Both the position numbers and the translations under genes were made by a program. Positions 21,865-34,084 of a stretch of DNA of 64,000 bases are shown here, one piece after another. Location of the stretch: assembly GCA_022747635.1 (NCBI GenBank), contig JAKTNV010000009.1:26297122-26361121 (forward strand), read 5' to 3'. Below the pieces are notes generated by a model, which was not told where the DNA came from, ran no database searches, and was given only the letters and a program-made list of their open reading frames with translations. Each line of letters starts with the position of its first letter. Positions within the stretch are counted from its first letter, which is position 1. The DNA is from Hetaerina americana (lineage: Eukaryota > Arthropoda > Insecta > Odonata > Calopterygidae).

Positions 21865-23140
21865 AGTGTATGATTTTGTCTGCCAATATGTCCTCTTTCT
21901 GTTAATTGAAGTCCTACAGCAAACTAAGGAGTGAACCTACGAGGTTGAAACGTTCCGACACCCCTTGTGCCTTGAATTATTACGCGTACAACTGACAATT
22001 TTTCAGCTAATTAATGAAGAGGTAATCAAAGGTTACAATTACAGTGAACGTAAATCTAAGGATTTTATCGAAGATGTAATTCGCCGTATGTCTTTTTGTA
22101 AAAATGTTCTCTTACACGCTATATTCGTAATGTGTGACTGATTTTATGGTATGACATACAGTCATAATTGGGTGTTTAGAGTATTCCTTATGTATAATTA
22201 TATTCTCATATGATCTCATAAACTCTAAAAATAAAATCGATATCATGGCATCACTTTGAAATGGCTTGAACTCGTACCCTTAAGATATACTGGTGACGAA
22301 ACTATTGATGAAACCAGTGCAAAAATGAAGCTTTGCCTGAAAAATTGACTATTAAGGATTCCTTGCTGTACTTACATGGGGGCTGTGTTATATTATCTAA
22401 CTCTCGAATAAAGAATATATTTTAATAAAAATTTTAGGCAAGGATTTTTTGTACAAATAATGCGTAATAATAAAAAGCATCGATTTATTTTTCAAAGTTG
22501 ATAAAAGTCTTCTACTCTTAAATTGCTTCGTTTTTTCTTCTACTTCAAATGCTGATAGGCTATATACTATACTAGTACAGTACACACAGTACACTATACT
22601 AGTATATGGGACCATATTTTAAAATCGCCGATTTGAACCGTAATTGACGATAAATTATTTGACATTTGAAGCAAAATCCCTATCCGCCATTTTTGTGCTC
22701 ATTTTTCATCACCGGATTGTTAGCAATTAAAACCGTTTATAAAACGTATATATTTAGCAAATCAGTAATTTTTTCTTCCAGGCAGTATGCTAATTAGACA
22801 TTTTCAGTAATTAAATAATATACGACTAGGGTGTTCTAAACCTACCCAAAATCTACACATTAGATTCGCTTCGACCCCCATTTAGAACAATGTAAAGATC
22901 AGTTCCATCGTTCGACACCCTGCAGGAACCCTCACCCAATAGTCCACCAACTTACTTTGCATGACCCTCACCTTGTGCTTAATCTCCGAATAATTTTCAT
23001 CCGAAACCGGAGGTCGTATTCATTTATGAAGCCCACTGGTGAACGTGATGCATAATCCTCAGCGCCTGGCAACAGCGGATGGTACCCACCCGAAAGCTCT
23101 CATCGCAACCACTAAGTCGCCATCGAACGTTCAAAAGCTT
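21865..23140. other. No recognised feature
   Basis: AT-rich. A short palindromic cluster around 22565-22605 repeats ACTATACTAGTA twice, about 27 bp apart. 22830-23110 is closer to balanced composition but not coding by eye. Confidence 0.4.
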
Positions 23141-23700
23141 CCACATTGTGGGAAGGAAAAACTCGACCTCATCTCTTTTTCACTATTAAAGGACGGCGTG
23201 CTAATGAATTGATGCGATCCCAGCCGATGCGTAACGTTTCGCGTCTTTCTCTTTTCCGTATCCTCCGAACGAAATCTCAGTTTCGCCTCATGTGGCCCCT
23301 CTTCCAAACCTTCATCGTCTCCCCCTCCCTCTCTCTCTCTCTCTCCGCCCCCCCCCCCGAGCGTCCGATCGCCCTAACAATATCCCCTCCGCATTCGACG
23401 CATTACTCTTCTCCGGCCCTTTACGCAAGGAGATAACACTGATCTGTCGTCGGCGGTGCATTGTTGCCGTCATTATCGCTTCACTCCACAGGTGCGGAGG
23501 TCCGCGAGGTGTGAGCATAAAGGGAGTGGGGCCAGTGGAGGGGTTGGGGGAGACGCGGCGGGGGCGGGGAAAGGGTCGGGGGGGTGTGAGTGTATAGGTG
23601 TCGTTTGCAGATATGGTGTGACATTACGGCATCCGATGTGAGATGGGTCGTTGACGGGGACGCGGAAGGTAATAACGTGACGTCGAGTTTTGTGGAGGAC
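23140..23700. promoter_or_regulatory. GC-rich patch with purine/pyrimidine switch
   Basis: A CT-rich block (CTCTCTCT and a C10 run near 23349) changes to a G-rich block (23520-23590, GGGGTTGGGGG). CpGs are frequent in between. No recognisable protein is encoded. Regulatory function is only a possibility. Confidence 0.3.
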
Positions 23701-25540
23701 GAGGCTTTCGTTTCTGAGCCACGTGTGCAGATGCGTTTGCGAGACTTTGCTTTGGCAGGTTAGGTCACTCAGTTAAAAACGTATATGGGGAGTCGTCGAA
23801 GGATTTTAATCATTCAACATGACCTAGGCATGCAAAAATGAAAGCCAGGCTATTAAACCGACAGTGAAAGTAGACGAACTCATCGATGATCAGCGAGCTG
23901 ATTTCTAATGCAAATAACCAATATATACTGAAATTCGTTTAAATTACGTTGCTAGATAGCTTGCTATAATATATGTTTTTCTATGCAATCAATAGGTTTT
24001 CATGGCTTATACCATTCACGGAATATCTTCCAGGTCCTCTAAAGACTTGAATTAACAGAGATATTTCAGGATGGTTTGATTTATCATTAAATTATTGCTA
24101 ATCGTGTTTTGGAAAGACTTTTTATGGTGTTAAACGGTATATAAATAAAATGTCAAGTTTTTCAATGTCTCATGGTATACCTAGAGATCTAATTCCCCAC
24201 AAGACCGTTACCGGTTAACGTGGTTTAATTCCGAGGTTTATTGAATAAATTTCCGATTATTTTTTTGGTTAAAAACTATCATACGTATAAATCGAAATAT
24301 CCTCTTCGTATTCATTCATCATATATTCCTAGAAGCCGACAACGCGTACAAATCTTCTATAAAATGTTTTTTTCCATCATAAAAATATACACGTCATTTT
24401 TGGAAAACAATTAATGTTAATATGACTTTATGGACAAATAAATGATATATTTTTTGTTGATAGACATAAAAATTACCGAGTAAAACTAACAAAGGCAGCA
24501 TTCCTTCATTTTCATTACACACGGGTTCACTAACTCCTATTGCCCAAAATTAATTATTGATATTTTTTATTATCAGCTGCCGCCGTTCCACAGATTTATT
24601 ATTATCCTCATGAGAACAAAGGGATCATCCGTAGGTGGTCTTTATATATACATTTACCATTTTACACGAGTGAGGTTGCGTGGTTCAATCAGCTCTTTGG
24701 ATTTTGTCTAGTCATTGCTTTTGAATACAGATGTAGGTTTAATTATTCATTGTCGCGCTTCATTATTTTGACGTGCCACTTAATTCAACACCTATAATTT
24801 TGTATTTTTATTATACGTACGCAGGCGGAGCGAGTGACATCTTGAGAGCGCTGAAAAATGATTTATAGTTATTATACGTTTTGCGCCTGGTTAGTCAGCA
24901 TGATTAATTATCAAAAACTGCACGCAGCCTTCGAGCGGACTTTCGCATGAATGATAACATGTTTCGATTGAGTGCACAAGTCGGTTTTTGTCGAAACGTT
25001 TCCAATACGCCGGAACTTAATATTTAATGGAATTTTGGCATTTTATCAGCACGCGAGGTATCATTGTTTTGATGCGCTATGCTATTTGAAAACGTTTGGA
25101 CAATAATTTTAAATTATCAAATCGGTATATCTTACAAATTTTGTAGTTTCAGGTTTGATGTGGAGGAATTCTAACATAATTAAGAAGGAATGGATAGCAA
25201 CGATTCTCAATATTAAACATTTTTTAAGCAAAATATTTTTATAATTTTAACATAAAAACTTATTTAGTGGAAAATTGTTACTATCCGTTCTTTATCACGG
25301 TATATATTAATTTCATGTTACACTATGCTATCCTATTTCGATTACATGCATTAGCATGGGAATACGTGACGATAATGGAACTTTTGATAACGTAAATTTC
25401 GGAAACATCACGATTTTCATTGACACGCGCGGTGAAATATACAAGATGTCAGGTGGCGATATATCTCCCCGGGTAATGGATTTTGCCCCCAGGACCCTAA
25501 GAAAACAAATGCAACCGTTTAAGAGGTCGGTTTAATCTGA
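23701..25540. other. AT-rich stretch, no recognised feature
   Basis: No open frame, repeat or RNA signal could be supported. Confidence 0.45.
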
Positions 25541-26060
25541 AATTTCTATGACGTCAAAGACTGTCCCGTCAGCGAGACACTTGGCAACGGATGAGCCCAC
25601 GCGCCTTTACCCGATCCCTCACCCATCTGTCCGTCACTCTTGCGTCTCCCGTCAACCCGTGTCGTGCACGTTCCCCGAGACAGGACGGGCCGGGAAGGAG
25701 GTTGAAGGCAGCGCTAATAAGGGCGTCGGACGTGAGTGCCGCTAATGACAAGGAGGAGTGGTTTTCAGGTTTTTCACTTATCACCACTTCATCGCGCCGA
25801 TGAGACGGGTTGAAATATTTGGACGAGTCACACGCCCGGGGATTGCAATAAGTCTCGGGAGGTCGTCAGGGATGAATGGATTGATTTGCCTTTATTTTAG
25901 TCTCTTTTTCTTGCCTTTTCGTTGGCCGGGGAACGATGCTACTACTCGTGTCCCGCCGTGGAATCGTTTAGGCCGTTCATACCTGTGGGCTCTAGTTCCT
26001 TCGCTCCAGTCACGTTTGCCTCCAGTCCTGAACTCAAAAGTGGGTCCCAGGATATTTTAG
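25541..26060. promoter_or_regulatory. CpG-enriched balanced-GC patch
   Basis: Unlike most other GC patches this one lacks strong strand asymmetry. It contains TGACGTCA-like ATGACGTCAAAG (CRE-type) near 25548, and homeodomain-type words GCTAATAAG (25712) and GCTAATGAC (25740). Such a mix fits a cis-regulatory element but is not proof. Open frames in three phases have no recognised product. Confidence 0.3.
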
Positions 26061-26239
26061 TCACCCAAACTGCTCTTTAAAACTCGGCGTATCGTAGGCA
26101 TTAAAATACCTGCTTTCACGAAGTTTTACCTTGAATATTATTGAACGGGGTCGGCTATAATTCCAGGGGTTGTTTTTCATCGGTTTTTAAGGTCATTGAA
26201 GTAGTCTAATTCCCCCTTTCGCCAGCTTTCTGTATCTTA

Positions 26240-26640
26240 CGATTGGTTTTCTCATAGATATCTTTCCAGCAATGCTCGGTAGATTCCCGCATGTCAGTTG
26301 CATCTGGAATCGATTTATTTTCCTTTCCGCTTAAGTTTTCCAGTATAACACCTTTTTTAGACTAACTTTCTCCTTTCGTTTAATGCACGTGGCCATTCTA
26401 TTCAAGTTGTTTTTGCGGATGCGAACCGATACTTATTGCGATGAATGCATGGTTCCATGAATTCTATCATTTCGGATCTTTTATACTTAAAGGTACCAAC
26501 CGACGGCCTCCGGAATAATATCTCTGTAGCATTTGCAACTTCACATTTTTCCTTCAGTGACCACACTTCACATCCATATGATATAACACTTCTAATAATT
26601 ACACTGTGTATCAGCTGCTTGCTACACTTTTACTATGGTA
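26240..26640 (-). mobile_element. LINE ORF2 C-terminal relic (another group)
   Basis: From about 26635 downwards the minus strand reads SKQLIHSVIIRSVISYGCEVW and WSLKEKCEVANATEI. It then gives KYKRSEMIEFM and, after frame changes, RKLVKRCYTGKLKRKGNRF. The order matches the ...RPVL.YG.E.W...K....L.A.E....RR... and R....L.GK..RGR landmarks of LINE C-termini. The YGCEVWSLKE spelling differs from the group A copies, so this is probably a separate LINE lineage. Stops in the second half show decay. Confidence 0.65.
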
Positions 26641-26644
26641 TTTA

Positions 26645-27990
26645 TTTGCCCCAAAAGATGATATTCCTAAATTATTTGGCATATCGCTAGCCTGCCGTGA
26701 TTATTCCTTTACCTTATCTGTCTATATCTAATTAAATGTCGTCGTACGTAATCCCACGGTTATCTATATACAGCTACACCGCCGCAAGGTTGGCTGGGTT
26801 TGTCTGGATAGTACATTTTTCTCCTGATGACCCATTGGTAACGGCTTCTGGATCACCCTAAAGCATGCGTAAACTGAGGTGTTTTGGCTATTTAGGAATC
26901 CGCTGATGGAAGAATGCTTTCCTGAGTTACAAAGCATTCCTCACCCGTACCTCAGATTCTTAGTCGCTTTTGAGCAATACGATCATCCATAATCCCCTTC
27001 TATTACGCTCCTCAGCTTATAATGGTTTAGAAACCATTCATACCATCATAATTACCTATTCTCTTCTCTTCGCTTCCCGTGTCCCTGCATTATTTCCTCT
27101 TGACTCACTGCTTTATTCACTTTACTTACTATCATCATTAGTCATTTCCTATTATGAGAACCGGATCGAGAATTAAAACTAAAACTAATCAAGGTTTAAG
27201 TTATAAATCCCAATTAGTTTGCATTATTTAGAGGGACGCAATTCAATTTACTGTGTCCAGGGTTTTTAGCGCTTTGTCTCTCTCACCATTTACGCTGGCG
27301 AAAAATGTTTTTAAATACCTTTAAATTTAAGATTTTTAATTAAAATTTTAGTAATTAAATTGAAGGACACATAACTTAAATCCAACGTGAATAGCAAAAA
27401 TTTCTTGGATCGTTTTGTCACGCAGATTTGTCTCGGCTCCCAACTCAATTTTTTTCATTTTTTTGTCTCATTTTTCATCCAAATATTCCTAAATTTACGT
27501 ATGGCGCCTTAATTCTGCGTCTGCTATGGGCTATTTTAGTGATGCTTTTGGTGCTGTAATAGGTTTTTCTTTAATTTAAACACCGTATTTAATTTTCGTT
27601 TAGTGTCTTCAGATTATTTTATTAATTCCAGGTTTCCACAGGATCGCTCCTGATTGTCAGTGAGCATATTTGCAAAAGGATGTTATAGCCAACGTGATGG
27701 GGTGATATACGATGAGTTAGCTCCGCATCTCGATTGCTAGACAATGGGCAAGACTAGAGTCAAAAATGGAATATTCCATGCTGAAGATCATGGAAATGTC
27801 GTGGTTTTTCTCTGTGAAAGTAGAGGAGGCGAGCGAGGACCGCGGGGACTCGGATTTGCAAGACATCCACTCCGCTATCGTCCGACCCATTTGCGCGTCG
27901 TGGTGATGTCCCATTTCTTTCGAGAGACTTCTTTAGTACTTTTTCTCTCCCCCAATATCTTTCCCACACGAGCCGCATAAAATGCTCGGA
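26645..27990. other. Mixed stretch, no recognised feature
   Basis: Mostly AT-rich. 27700-27990 is balanced in composition and includes the palindrome GGAATATTCC (27769), a TEAD-like sequence word, with no further support. Confidence 0.35.
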
Positions 27991-27999
27991 AGTGGTCCT

Positions 28000-28760
28000 T
28001 AAAGCGGACGGCGTGGGTGGGGGGAGGCACGATCCATTCCGAAAAGATCGCCTTCTGTCATTGATGTGGGCGAGAGAGAGGAAAAAAGAAGCCTGGGAAG
28101 GGTAACCCGTAGAGGAGGGAGAGATCGTTTGGGGATGGGGAGGGGGCGGGGTTGATCGGCCGGTGAGCGCGAGCGAGAGAGGCGAACTGTCAGTCACGCA
28201 CGTAACACGTGTCAACCCTGCCATCTACCTCCAAACGGACACATTCTCCCCTCTCCCTCCTGCCACACGCAAACACCCACCTACCCCCTTTCCCTCAACG
28301 CACTCACGCGCCCAGACACAAGGGGAACTGGAAAACAGGGACAATCTTAATGTTGATTTTTTTCCCAACCCCCTCCCCTCCCCCCCGCCGCTCACTTTTT
28401 TCCACCCCTCTGATATAAAACTCCCCCATCCCTCGACAAACGGAACCGAGCCCCCCTCGACACGCCTCCCATTGCCTTCTCCGGCACCCTCCCCATGATC
28501 GTCCGTGCACACACTCGCAGGGCCTCCGGCTCCCGCCCCTCTGCGTCCGCCCCCCCCCGATGCATGACCTCGGTGACATCTCCTCAAAATAAACTAGCTC
28601 CGGCTCCTCCTACTCACCGGATGGACGAAACGACCTCTCTCTCTTGCTCGTCTTTGCTCCGTCACACGCCCAATTCATTGCCGCCCGGGTGGGATTAGTT
28701 TGAATGGGATGGGAAAGTCATTCATCCCCCTCGCCTGTCCAACCCTCCATCTACTCCGTA
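28000..28760. promoter_or_regulatory. GC-rich patch, purine then pyrimidine
   Basis: 28010-28190 is G/A-rich on plus and 28220-28740 is C-rich, so the strand bias flips near 28200. GATATAAAACT at 28411 is a TATA-like word inside the C-rich half. Long overlapping frames on both strands are composition artefacts. No gene is recognised. Confidence 0.35.
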
Positions 28761-30595
28761 ATTTTTTCTTCTCTAAGGCTCGGGAGTGTTTGTGCCTCAC
28801 CGTAGGACGTACCGTATGAAAATTTTAGTCGGTGGGCCGCGTTTTCTTGTCCGATCAAGAGTCGTCACACCTTTTGACGGTAGGATCCCATCCCGCCGCG
28901 GAGAATGTTGACATTGCAGCACAAAGGTGGTCGGTTTCCCGTGCAAAATTAATCCTGTGAAAATGCAAAAAAAAAAGTACTGACATGTCGTGCAGTTCAC
29001 CACGAAGTTAATTAATTTGCATATTTTTTATTGTGTTAATTGAAGACACGCGGTCGTATGAATAATAGTGCTGTCCATTGCTACACATAAAGGTATGTGA
29101 CTTCAATGAAATAAGTGTTTTAACCCTGATATTCGTGTGAAGATAGGTTGACTCTTGACCTCCATTCTTCTTTTTAATGATATTTAATGTTTTAATTTGT
29201 TCGTTAATTGGCCCAAAAAAGAAAGTGTACGATTTGCATTTAGCACAGTAATGAAGCATAACAAAACAACAGTAATGGAATAAGAGAAAGAGCAACGATA
29301 GACGTGATACTCAAATCATTTTTCAAATGCTCGCACCCTCGCGCCTTCACAAGTATTTCGTCTATCGTCTTTCTTTACTTGCCCAGCGTATCTTGCCCTT
29401 GATCTTCCTTGTGACACGTTCCACTCTATTTTCATTCATATTATGCTAGTAACAAGTTCATCAAATGTTCATAAAGCTGATATGTTTTTCATATTTCACC
29501 CGCTTTCGTCCTCCTCTAGATGAATTCAAGAATCTGGCTCTAATGGGGCGTGACGTTTTCTTTCGTTTTGCTTCGATGAACGCGAACAAATGGATGCTTT
29601 CTTCTTTCTGCTTCCAAAATGATTAATTTAGATTCGATTTGGCTTCAGAGTTGAGGCATGGTTATTCTTTCTCTCCTTATTACATTGTAAAGTGATCCAC
29701 GTCACAAATGGATCAAGCGAGGCTGGAAAGTATTGATGACTTGTAAATGAAATCTCCACGGGTCATCCAGCAGCTCCAGTCGCCGACGCGAACAGATCAT
29801 ATCTGCGGACATTTTGAAGCCTCGGAGGGCTGAGGTGATGAAAGGGGAGCCCGTGCTCTATGGAAATTTCAAGGAAACATATTGCAGTAAAGGGATCTGT
29901 AAACCAAGCACTCTTGGGATTTGATCCCTTCGAATTCTCGGACTCTTCGTTATTCATCATTATAGATATCCAAATTTGCCTGCAAGCCACCCAGAGGACG
30001 TGCGGCAAGCGGTTTTAAGTCACTGTCCAAGAGATTAATCGTTGATTAATGGCAAGCGTTATCATTTTATTCCGAGGAACTAATATTATTGCTCTTAATT
30101 CTCCATGGTAGTAGTCAGAAATTGAGCTAGGAAAAAGGATTGATAATAGTGATCTGAATAGGAGTCGGTTTTCTGCGCCGTGCTCTTGTCTGGCCTTAAT
30201 GCGGTACAAACAATAACTTTATTTTCTTTCACCGTTTAACTCGAATCATTTATGTTAAACTAAATATTTACGTCGTGATTGTAATCTCCTGCCGTGGTTC
30301 CAGCCCTCTATTATTATGAAATAATAATGTCAGGTCCTCTGATTTTTCCCAATTATTCTTCACGATACGTCTTGTTTAATCCGTAATCAAGTCCTTCTGG
30401 GGAGGGTTCCAACCAACCGACGCGTATTCAAGGTGAGATCCAATAAACACAAAATGTGAACTCTCTCTTACTTTTTCGTTCGAATATTTCCACACCATTT
30501 CATTGATCCAAGGAAATCAAATTAAGAATATCAATAGCAGAAGAAGACTGCGCAGACCTTTAAAAAAGGAACTGAGAATGGCAAAATGTTTTATC
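28761..30595. other. No recognised feature
   Basis: AT-rich with scattered short frames. A minus-strand frame at 29763-30008 is unrecognised. Confidence 0.4.
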
Positions 30596-30599
30596 TGAA

Positions 30600-30960
30600 G
30601 TGTGTTGCCGTACGAAGGAGGGAGAGAAATGGACTTTGCGCAAAGGGGAAGTAAAAAAAACACATGTTTCCGAACGTGGATCTGGAAAAGGATGGAAGGA
30701 ATTAGATGGGTGGATAGAGTAAAGAATGAGGAGGATTAGAGAAGAGAGGCAATGGCTAGAGAAAATCAAGAAAAGAAAAATGATTTGATAAGGATATTGT
30801 ATGAGGAATGAGTGCTTGCTGAATGTATTAGAGGGAATGATAGAAGGGAAGTGAGTGCTAGTGAAAAAGAGGTATACGATGTTGGACATGACCGGCACTT
30901 GGAGAAAGTACGAAGAAATTAAGAGACTGCCTCAAGACAGACAGGTATATGTGTCAACCA
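30600..30960 (+). mobile_element. LINE ORF2 C-terminal relic (group A-like)
   Basis: The plus strand reads TWIWKRMEGIRWVDRVKNEEV, then after frameshifts RNECLLNVLEGMIEGK, GTWRKYEEIKRLPQDRQ. These are in the right order for the end of an insect LINE ORF2: W.WRRME.I.W.D.V.NEEV, R...LL...LEG...GK and Y.ELKR.AQDR. The 3' tail with TAA repeats is not present. Several stops occur. Confidence 0.75.
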
Positions 30961-30964
30961 TGAG

Positions 30965-31283
30965 TGAACCTGAAGCGCGGAAGAACAACCAAAGATGTTG
31001 ATTAATGCATTATTAATTAAAGTTTCCTTAATACTGTTCCAACCATGTCTTTCTTACTTGTATTAGGCCCCATAATAGTATGGCTAGTAGTTATTTTACG
31101 TGTCCGATAGTCTAAAGCCTTCCAGTCTGAGACAATCTATGTAAGGTTTCATGAATTTTTTATCCCAGAAGGTCATCTCTGCACACTTTTTCAGATTTAA
31201 TTGCTGACCTAATTCCTTTCAAAAAGCGCTAATATTATTGAGCTCCTCAGTAAGTTCCTCAGTCTGTTTTATTACTATGTATC
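30965..31283. other. No recognised feature
   Basis: Unique-looking AT-rich flank of the deleted mariner. Confidence 0.4.
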
Positions 31284-31285
31284 TA

Positions 31286-32038
31286 CGAGGGTCATCCGGA
31301 AAGTAGTACCCGTTCGTGCCGCATGAAGTGCTGACGACGCGAGTAGCCGCTGGACGAGGTCAGATAGCTTCAGTGGCTTGTCTGCCTTCTCTGAGCCAAG
31401 TTGCGTGACGCTAGCATTGCCTGTGTTGTTTCTGTGATTGTTTACAATGTTTAAAAAAATTGAGAACGCCGCCAGTTGTGAAGTGAGGGCAGTGATTAAA
31501 TTCCTCAATGCAAGAAACGTTCGCCCATGTGATATTCATCGCCAATTAAAGGAGGTGTATGGAGACAATGTAATGGACGAGTCGTCTGTTCGGCGGTGGT
31601 GTCGCAACTTCAACATGGGGAGGGGGAACACACACGACGATGAGCGTTCGGGGAGACCGTCTGTCATTACAGACCAACTGGTGAGCTCAGTTGACGAATT
31701 CGTGAGGAACGATCGGCGCGTCACAATTGATGACATCTGTGAGCATTTTCCCAATGTTTCTCGAACAATTGTTCATGAAATTGTTAAACACCATCTGCAT
31801 TATGCAAAAATTTGTGCAAGATGGGTCCCTCGCGTATCTCAATGAGCTGGCGGCGAAGGACTATGCAGCAGGAATACAGAAACTTGTCACACGTTATGAC
31901 AAATGCCTTAATTTGCTTGGAGATTATGTTGAGAAGTAGTTTAAAGTATCCTCTTTCAAATAAAATTTTTTATGTTTGTTAATATTTACTTTTGTGTCTT
32001 TATTTCACGAACGGGTACTACTTTCCGGATGACCCTCG
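31286..32038 (+). mobile_element. Internally deleted mariner (753 bp)
   Basis: The 33-bp terminal inverted repeats are identical to those of the full copy at 7523-8855. A perfect TA target duplication flanks the element (31284-31285 and 32039-32040). Relative to the full copy, bases equivalent to 8072-8652 (581 bp) are missing, joined between 31833 and 31834. Outside the gap I see only a handful of differences: one missing C near 31410, a C/T and a G/A substitution, and an extra GT near the right end. It keeps both ends, so it could be moved by transposase supplied from elsewhere. Confidence 0.97.
31447..31939 (+). pseudogene. mariner transposase remnant, catalytic core deleted
   Basis: The frame opens at ATG 31447 and matches the full transposase through WVPR (about residue 129), covering the DNA-binding domain. 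The 581-bp deletion then shifts the frame and a stop follows after three extra residues at 31843-31845, giving about 132 residues. The last third of the protein (YLNELAAKDYAAG to the YVEK end) survives out of frame up to 31939. All three catalytic aspartates are gone. The linker motif is the normal GRPS here. A DNA-binding-only product could in principle compete with full-length transposase at the inverted repeats, which is inference. Confidence 0.95.
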
Positions 32039-32040
32039 TA

Positions 32041-32495
32041 TATATCTCAGTATGTGACTGTGTCCTCGGTGAATAATCCCACATTTCTGGTCATTAGTTT
32101 CTTTTATCCAATATCCAAGAATGACGGGGGCAAATTTCTATACGGTACTCCAGAGCTGAATTAAACAAAACTGGAATTAAATCTGTCCTCAACTTACCCC
32201 CTCTCCCTTTCTCCCCCTACCTTCCTCCCCTCTTGGTGCTAGACTATATAATTTGAAACATTTTTAATGTATGTCACCTAATGATGATGCGCAGTATCGT
32301 AACCATGGTCGTGAAATATCAAATCTTTTTTTGGAAGTGCAAAGTTTCTTTTTTTTTTACCCTCATCATGAAGGAATTCCACAAAGTTAAACCTGAAACT
32401 GTCATGTTCGTATTATTTTGCTCGTTCACAAAATAAAAATTGCGAATCCAGTTAACCGCTTTGTTACTAATTCCACATAGTTACAGTTTACATAT
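32041..32495. other. No recognised feature
   Basis: Short C-rich run near 32195-32240 in AT-rich DNA. No assignment. Confidence 0.4.
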
Positions 32496-32499
32496 TAAC

Positions 32500-33180
32500 T
32501 CCTTACGTACTTGATTGAAATATTTTTCCAGCATAAGCGTCAAATTTTATTCTCGATTCCTCCTACTTCATGATTTTGGGGATGATTACATCTTTTATAA
32601 TTTTTTCGCAAAGTGTCCTATTTCTGAACCTATTTTGGATGGCATTGGAAGTACTTTGATTGTATAGGAAGTGCATGATGTTACTCAGAGTCATATTCTC
32701 AAGACTTTTGCATGAGACAGATGTTAATAATACCGGTTGGTATTGCCCGGGATCCCATTTATTTCTGATTTTATAAACGGCGTAGCATTACCTGTTTTCC
32801 AGTCTTATGGCACCATGCCTTCAGATAAGGATTTGCCAAATATGTCTTTAGAAAAAGTGCTGTTTCTGGTGCCAAATCTTTCAAGAGTCTTGCTGGAATC
32901 CTTTTTAGTCTAGGGCATTTGTTAGCTCTGAAAGACGGCAGTTGACTCATCATTGCGATTTGTTAGAATGTCGCCCATCAAGTCATTGATTTCAGGGTGA
33001 TTTTCGATTGGTTTTGTGTCGTAGTCATTGCACTTGCTTTTTTAAAAGCAACGAACTTACGGTCAAGGTAAATGATTTGTACACTTTATAATTGTTGCAT
33101 TGTTATTTACAATTATGGATGACTCGTTTAAAGCTGCTGTCACGACATCTTCAGCATTTTCATTGAATGCTGCAATGATA
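32500..33180 (-). mobile_element. LINE reverse-transcriptase relic (jockey/CR1-like)
   Basis: From about 32940 downwards the minus strand reads FRANKCPRLKRIPARLLKDL, a decayed K.PGPDGIPA.LLK (RT motif 1). PETALFLKT follows, then QYQPVLLTSVSCKSLENM (RT motif for NYRPISLTS...K..E..) and NRFRNRTLCEKI (HGFR..RSCE). The order is exact for a jockey/CR1-type RT N-terminal half. It lacks the FADD box, and the copy at 8930-9335 carries the complementary later part. Stops and substitutions of glycine/aspartate in PGPDG show decay. Confidence 0.8.
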
Positions 33181-33184
33181 ACTC

Positions 33185-34080
33185 TTCAACCAAGCCTATT
33201 ATATCCAATTTGTATGCGTCAGTAAACAATATTTCGGAAAACATCTCCGTCTACTATATTTTCTTCTGCATAGACACGAAGGCTTATTGGCAATTAAATT
33301 TCATGATATTGTCCTTATACTTGTTAAAATATTTACAATACTCTTCCGACGTCTTATATGTAAGGACAATTGCATGTAATGATATTTATTTCATTTATAT
33401 ATGTGGAGAAGAGATTTGAGCTAGATAGAGATATTTTCTAATTGTAAGGCTTCATGGCACCTTGCAAGTCATCGCTAAAGTGACTTGCAGGGAAAGATTC
33501 TACGCCAGGCTTACACTACCTATTATATGGGATGAGATTATTGGCTTCAATAGCTTCATATGCACTATGTGGTCTAAGTTTGAGCTAATTATGTACACAT
33601 GCGAGACTAGCTTCTAGTAGAGCCTTAAGGTAATTAAATATGCATTGAATTAGGGTAACAAAGTTGTTAATAATGATCTACTTTGGTGGCAAAGGCTTTT
33701 CTCTGAATGCCGTAAAGGTATGTTTATTTTCGTCTTCGGAAGCTGACCGATTCTCTGATACTTCATTTAACTGAATGAATTGCGGTCGAACTAAAATACG
33801 CACTTTTGCCAGAACTGGAATTCCGCGGTTTTTAAAGCACTACTCTACGACCATTTTCATAAGGTGTCTTGATCAGAAGATAGCCAAAGCGCCTGAAGAC
33901 AAAGGGTAAGTCATTTTCCGGTCGTAGTCTTAAATGCAAACTTTTATGACTCTCCTGAAGAATAATTACAATGCATTCAGTTGTAAATGCACTAGTTCCG
34001 ACTCGCACATATTCGCACGGCGCCCATATCTGAAGGGCAACACTGTCTAATACGCATAGGCTCTCTGATCTCACCGGCAT
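33185..34080. other. No recognised feature
   Basis: AT-rich to 33830, then balanced. A minus-strand frame at 33832-34080 is unrecognised. Confidence 0.4.
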
Positions 34081-34084
34081 CGCC

